NCBI GenBank assembly: GCA_902500785.1
Contig: CABVRW010000002.1
Span: forward strand, 42,607-106,606
Direction: 5' to 3'
DNA length: 64,000 nt
DNA from: an uncultured Nitrospira sp.
GTDB taxonomy: Bacteria > Nitrospirota > Nitrospiria > Nitrospirales > Nitrospiraceae
Position numbers and translations under genes: made by a program. This document shows, in pieces, positions 60,563 to 64,000 of the stretch. Position 1 is the stretch's first letter, and each line of letters opens with the position of its first letter. Below the pieces are notes generated by a model. It saw only the letters and a program-made list of their open reading frames with translations. It was not told where the DNA came from and searched no databases.

Positions 60563-62877
60563 TGAAAGGACCCATCGTGAAAGACCCTGCGATTCCTCTC
60601 ACGGCACCACCGTTCCTTTCGATCGGTCTAGGCCGGTTTGTCAGTCTCCGGACCAAATTCGTCGTGTTTTTCAGCTTGATCATCATCCTGACCTGCTCGG
60701 GAATGAGTTGGTACTTCGTTCACAGCAAGCGCATCGCCATGACTGAACGGGTGAAAGATCTCGGCACCATTCTGGTCAAAAATCTTGCCCACAACGTGCG
60801 TTACGGCATCATCATCGAGGAGCGCATCATTCTTGAGCAGTTCATCGACGGTGTCTTGGGAGTCGATGAGGTGGTCTATGCCCTGATCACCGGCGCGGAC
60901 GGCCAAATCCTCGCCGCGAAGAGCAAGGGCAAACTGAACAGCCCGCTCGGCAAGGTGCGATCGCCCGATCAGCCATTCTTCCCGCGTCCCGACATTGCGG
61001 AATCGGTGTTCAAGACTCCCGGCGCGAAACCGCTCGTCACGCGGCTTCGACTCAGCGGCTCAGGCACCATCCCTCTCCAGGAGCAAGACTCGACTTTTGC
61101 CGTCTCCGCATCCGGTATCGGAGAAGAGACCTTCTACGATTTTGCCATTCCGGTGATCAAACGCGAGGAATCCCGACTGGAAGCCCTGGCGCTTCAAGAG
61201 GAAGAAACGCGCAAAGACCGAGCCGGGCGTGCTGCCCCTCAGACCTTCGGAGTGGTCCAAATCGGCCTGACCGAGGTGCCGATGCAACGCGAACTGACGA
61301 ACGCACTATGGAATTTTCTTCTACTCACCCTCGGCATCATCACGACCGGCATTCTCTGCACGAATCTTCTCGCCCGCCGGATCATCACCCCTTTGCGCAA
61401 TCTCGCCGCGGGGGCCCGCAAAGTCGGCGAAGGCGATCTCTCCACGTTTGTGGTCCCAACCACACAGGATGAAGTGGGCCAACTGACCGCGCTCTTCAAC
61501 CTGATGACCAAATCACTGCAGGAGCGCAATCTAGCCATCTCCTCCAACCTTAAAACCATCCGGCGACATGTGGCGCAGCTGACTACATTGAATCAAGCCA
61601 GCGCCGCCATCACCTCCACCCTTGACCTCGACCGGCTACTCTCGACCGTGCTGCAACTCCTCAGTGAAAATTTGGGATTTGCCCGGATGGTCCTGTTCTT
61701 ATGGGACAGTGAGCGCGGTGTCGCGACGGTGGGACAGATGCTTGGCATGCCCCCGGAAGCCGAAGAGGCCGCTCGACGCCTCACGATTCCCGTGTCAGAA
61801 GACGGCGGCATTGCCGCAGAACTCCTGATCCACGGCAAACCCGTGCTCGTGCCGGACATCGAGCCCGTCGCCGACCGCATCTCTCCCGCCATACTCCCCT
61901 GGCTTCGCCAGGTGGGACTCTCGTCTTTCGTCGCGGCGCCCCTTCGCAGCCAGCAACGGATTCTCGGATATCTGGGCGCGGATCGGGGCACCCATCCCTG
62001 CAGCCAGGAAGATCTCGACCTGCTGGTGACCATTGCCAGTCACGTGGCGGTCGCCGTGGACAATGCGCGCGCCTACACCGAACTGGCCACCTTGACGGAA
62101 CACCTTGAACGGCGCGTGCAGGACCGAACCCATGAACTGCAAGCGGTGAACGAGCGCCTTCAGGAACACGACCAGCGGCGCTCGAAATTCGTATCGGTCG
62201 CCTCGCATGAATTGCGCACCCCGATGACCTCCATCAAAGGGTTCGTCGAAAACATGCTGGATGGGCTGACCGGTCAGCTCTCAGAACGACAAGAGCACTA
62301 CTTGCAACGGGTGAAGCACAATGTGGATCGACTCACGCGTATCATCAACCAACTGCTGGACTGGTCGCGCCTCGATGTTGGCCGGATCGATATCAAGCCA
62401 GAATCGTTGTCCATCGACGAATTCGTCAGAGATGTGGTGGAGAGTTTTCAAACTCTCGCTGCCGAAAAATCCATCCTGCTGGAGGTGTTGCCCTGCGTGC
62501 AACCGATCACGATACGAGCCGACCGCGACAAACTTGAGCAAATTCTTTGGAATCTTGTCGGTAACGCCATCAAATTCACTCCCCAATCCGGACGTGTCTC
62601 GGTGAGCTGCAGCATCCTTGATACCCATTTCGCCCAGATCGTGGTGGCCGACACCGGATGCGGAATTGCGCCCAACGAGTTGCCTCACGTGTTCAATGAG
62701 TTCTCAAAGGTCGAATCAGCCATGCCGAGTTCCCAGGGCGCCCAACTCGGTCTCTTCATCACCAAAAGTCTGGTGGCCCTGCACGGAGGACAGATGTGCG
62801 TGGACAGCCGGATGGGTGTCGGAACCCAATTTTACTTCACCTTGCCGATCGACTCCGCGCAGCCACCGACTCCGTAA
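60562..62877 (+). CDS. Membrane sensor histidine kinase (HAMP-GAF-HisKA-HATPase)
   Basis: A 771-residue sensor kinase. Helix 1 (about 33-53), a periplasmic domain (55-245) with an unassigned fold, helix 2 (about 252-271), HAMP (272-325), GAF (about 345-505), coiled coil, HisKA with His549 (VASHELRTPM), and HATPase_c (NLVGNAIKFT, DTGCGIA, LGLFITKS). ATG 60562 overlaps the stop of the binding-protein gene by one base (TGATG), so translation is coupled. This coupling suggests that the binding protein contacts the periplasmic domain. Confidence 0.85.
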   Translation: MKGPIVKDPAIPLTAPPFLSIGLGRFVSLRTKFVVFFSLIIILTCSGMSWYFVHSKRIAMTERVKDLGTILVKNLAHNVRYGIIIEERIILEQFIDGVLGVDEVVYALITGADGQILAAKSKGKLNSPLGKVRSPDQPFFPRPDIAESVFKTPGAKPLVTRLRLSGSGTIPLQEQDSTFAVSASGIGEETFYDFAIPVIKREESRLEALALQEEETRKDRAGRAAPQTFGVVQIGLTEVPMQRELTNALWNFLLLTLGIITTGILCTNLLARRIITPLRNLAAGARKVGEGDLSTFVVPTTQDEVGQLTALFNLMTKSLQERNLAISSNLKTIRRHVAQLTTLNQASAAITSTLDLDRLLSTVLQLLSENLGFARMVLFLWDSERGVATVGQMLGMPPEAEEAARRLTIPVSEDGGIAAELLIHGKPVLVPDIEPVADRISPAILPWLRQVGLSSFVAAPLRSQQRILGYLGADRGTHPCSQEDLDLLVTIASHVAVAVDNARAYTELATLTEHLERRVQDRTHELQAVNERLQEHDQRRSKFVSVASHELRTPMTSIKGFVENMLDGLTGQLSERQEHYLQRVKHNVDRLTRIINQLLDWSRLDVGRIDIKPESLSIDEFVRDVVESFQTLAAEKSILLEVLPCVQPITIRADRDKLEQILWNLVGNAIKFTPQSGRVSVSCSILDTHFAQIVVADTGCGIAPNELPHVFNEFSKVESAMPSSQGAQLGLFITKSLVALHGGQMCVDSRMGVGTQFYFTLPIDSAQPPTP

Positions 62878-62917
62878 GCATACCCTCGCCTGACCCTGCG
62901 ACTCCTGTGCATCCGCT

Positions 62918-62933
62918 GTATCTGATCCGATAA
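62918..62933. promoter_or_regulatory. Single GTATC-N6-GATAC-like site
   Basis: GTATC-TGATCC-GATAA (62918-62933) shares 15 bases with the reverse complement of the first dyad of pair 1. It has no second copy 21 bp away. It lies in the spacer between the histidine kinase and the following receiver-PAS gene; GATAAT within it could also be a -10 box. Confidence 0.4.
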
Positions 62934-63122
62934 TGCCCGCATTTTCTTGAACAGCCCCTGAGCGCGCCGCCTCGTCAGCAACTCTTCGCGACACCGTTCT
63001 TCATCATAAAATCAAGGGATTCTTCGCTCCGTTCGCACGCGCGTCACCGTCTCGCATGCGGCATGAGTATTGCGCTCACATCGAACAGTCCAAGACTTCT
63101 CACAAGCCTGAGTGGCGACACC

Positions 63123-64000
63123 GTGCACACAGCCGTTCTCATTGTCGATGACGATCCGGATATTCGGGAATCGCTCACGGACATGTTAGGTCACGAGGGG
63201 TACCTGGTCCACAGCGCCGCCTCCGGAACCGACGCCCTGCAGCAGGCAAAACAGATGCGGTACGGAGCCGCGCTCCTGGATATCCAGTTGCCCGACCTGA
63301 ACGGGCTCTCGGTGCTGAAAGTGCTTATGGAGCTGGATGCGGCTCTACCCGTGATCATTCTGACCGGGAACGCGACACCTGAAAATACCATCGGCTCCCT
63401 GGCCAAAGGCGCATTCGCGTACTTGACCAAACCCTATAATTCCCAGGAGCTCAAGGCCATCCTTCGCCGGGCCGTCTCGGTGAAAGGTCTGGCTGTCCGG
63501 GCCGAACATGTGGAACAGGCCCTGCATGCCAGTGAAGAACGATTTCGGGCGTTGGTGGAGTCGGCCACCGATGCCATCGTGCTGGCCGACCAGAACGGCC
63601 ATATCATTGGCTGGAACGGCGCGGCGGAGCGGATGTTCGGGCACACCAAGCAGGAGGTCTTGGGACGTCCGTTGACCATCGTGATGCCGGAACGGTTTCG
63701 CTCCGCGCATGATGCGGGTATCATGCGCCTCGCCCAAGGGGGAGCGGCCAAGGTCCTCGGCCACACCATCGAACTCGTAGGCCTGACCAACGCCGGAGAG
63801 GAATTCCCAATCGAGCTCTCTCTGGCATTCTGGCGCGCGAAAGAAGGGATGTTCTTCAGCGGTATCATCCGCAATATTACGCGGCGGAAACGCGCCGAGG
63901 AGTCCGTCGTCAGGCTGAGTCACCAGAATGCCTTGATTCTTGACAGCGCCGGCGAGGGAATTTTCGGCCTCGACCTGCAAGGTTGCGCAACCTTTGTCAA
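63123..64000 (+). CDS. Receiver-PAS sensor protein (3' partial)
   Basis: The frame runs off the window. It codes for a receiver domain at once after the start (AVLIVDDDPDIRESL, phospho-Asp in LLDIQLPDLNG), followed by a PAS domain (RALVESATDAIVLADQNGHI) and the start of a second (ILDSAGEGIFGLDLQGCATF). It strongly resembles the start of the REC-7xPAS protein at 56414, so the two are paralogues. GTG 63123 places the receiver domain at the N-terminus; in-frame ATG 63063 would add 20 residues. Whether a kinase follows is not visible. Confidence 0.8.
   Translation, partial: MHTAVLIVDDDPDIRESLTDMLGHEGYLVHSAASGTDALQQAKQMRYGAALLDIQLPDLNGLSVLKVLMELDAALPVIILTGNATPENTIGSLAKGAFAYLTKPYNSQELKAILRRAVSVKGLAVRAEHVEQALHASEERFRALVESATDAIVLADQNGHIIGWNGAAERMFGHTKQEVLGRPLTIVMPERFRSAHDAGIMRLAQGGAAKVLGHTIELVGLTNAGEEFPIELSLAFWRAKEGMFFSGIIRNITRRKRAEESVVRLSHQNALILDSAGEGIFGLDLQGCATFV

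Overview
The window is a dense, GC-rich stretch of bacterial chromosome, mostly on the + strand, with coupled genes and outer-membrane machinery (LolA-like carrier, FadL, TonB-dependent receptors, two-partner secretion), so the host is a diderm. Gene style (PCP_red domains outside phototrophy, chains of PAS sensors, RoxA-like dihaem cytochrome, TPS/CHAT/DUF928 locus) suggests Nitrospira or another Nitrospirota. That is inference; no rRNA or other marker is present. No tRNA, CRISPR array, insertion sequence or phage gene was seen.

Layout. 1-4222: end of a patatin-like protein fused to a GNAT domain, then a HerA-like ATPase on the minus strand. 4223-17598: a lipoprotein, then a tightly overlapping operon resembling aryl-polyene/xanthomonadin pathways: NodB-like deacetylase, ACP, AMP-ligase, two hotdog dehydratases, acyltransferase, LolA-like carrier, MMPL exporter, ketosynthase, chain-length factor, ketoreductase, a two-domain glycosyltransferase (GT2 fused to GT1) and an AI-2E family permease. 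17893-20733: small envelope proteins. 21350-24709: uvrA (short, lacking the insertion domain) divergent from ubiE.

24831-30738: a B12-binding radical SAM protein, then a UspA-UspA-PCP_red-zinc ribbon-PCP_red-PCP_red fusion coupled to a NirJ/AhbD-like radical SAM/SPASM protein that also ends in PCP_red, and a small membrane protein. 31070-37102: RoxA-like dihaem cytochrome c, a V4R-GAF hybrid histidine kinase and a FadL-type porin, possibly a module for sensing, importing and oxidising a hydrophobic compound.

37103-51452: small secreted proteins followed by a two-partner secretion locus (two TpsA exoproteins, one TpsB), a TPR-CHAT caspase-like protein and a DUF928 protein. 51453-64000: a small membrane peptide, an RHH regulator, two tandem TonB-dependent receptors, then a signalling block: REC-7xPAS protein without a kinase, an orphan ABC-type binding protein, a HAMP-GAF histidine kinase and a truncated REC-PAS protein.

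The most unusual non-coding signal is a 16-bp dyad, GTATC-N6-GATAC. It occurs as tandem pairs with 21-bp centre spacing at 37483-37519 and 51927-51963, and once at 62918-62933.
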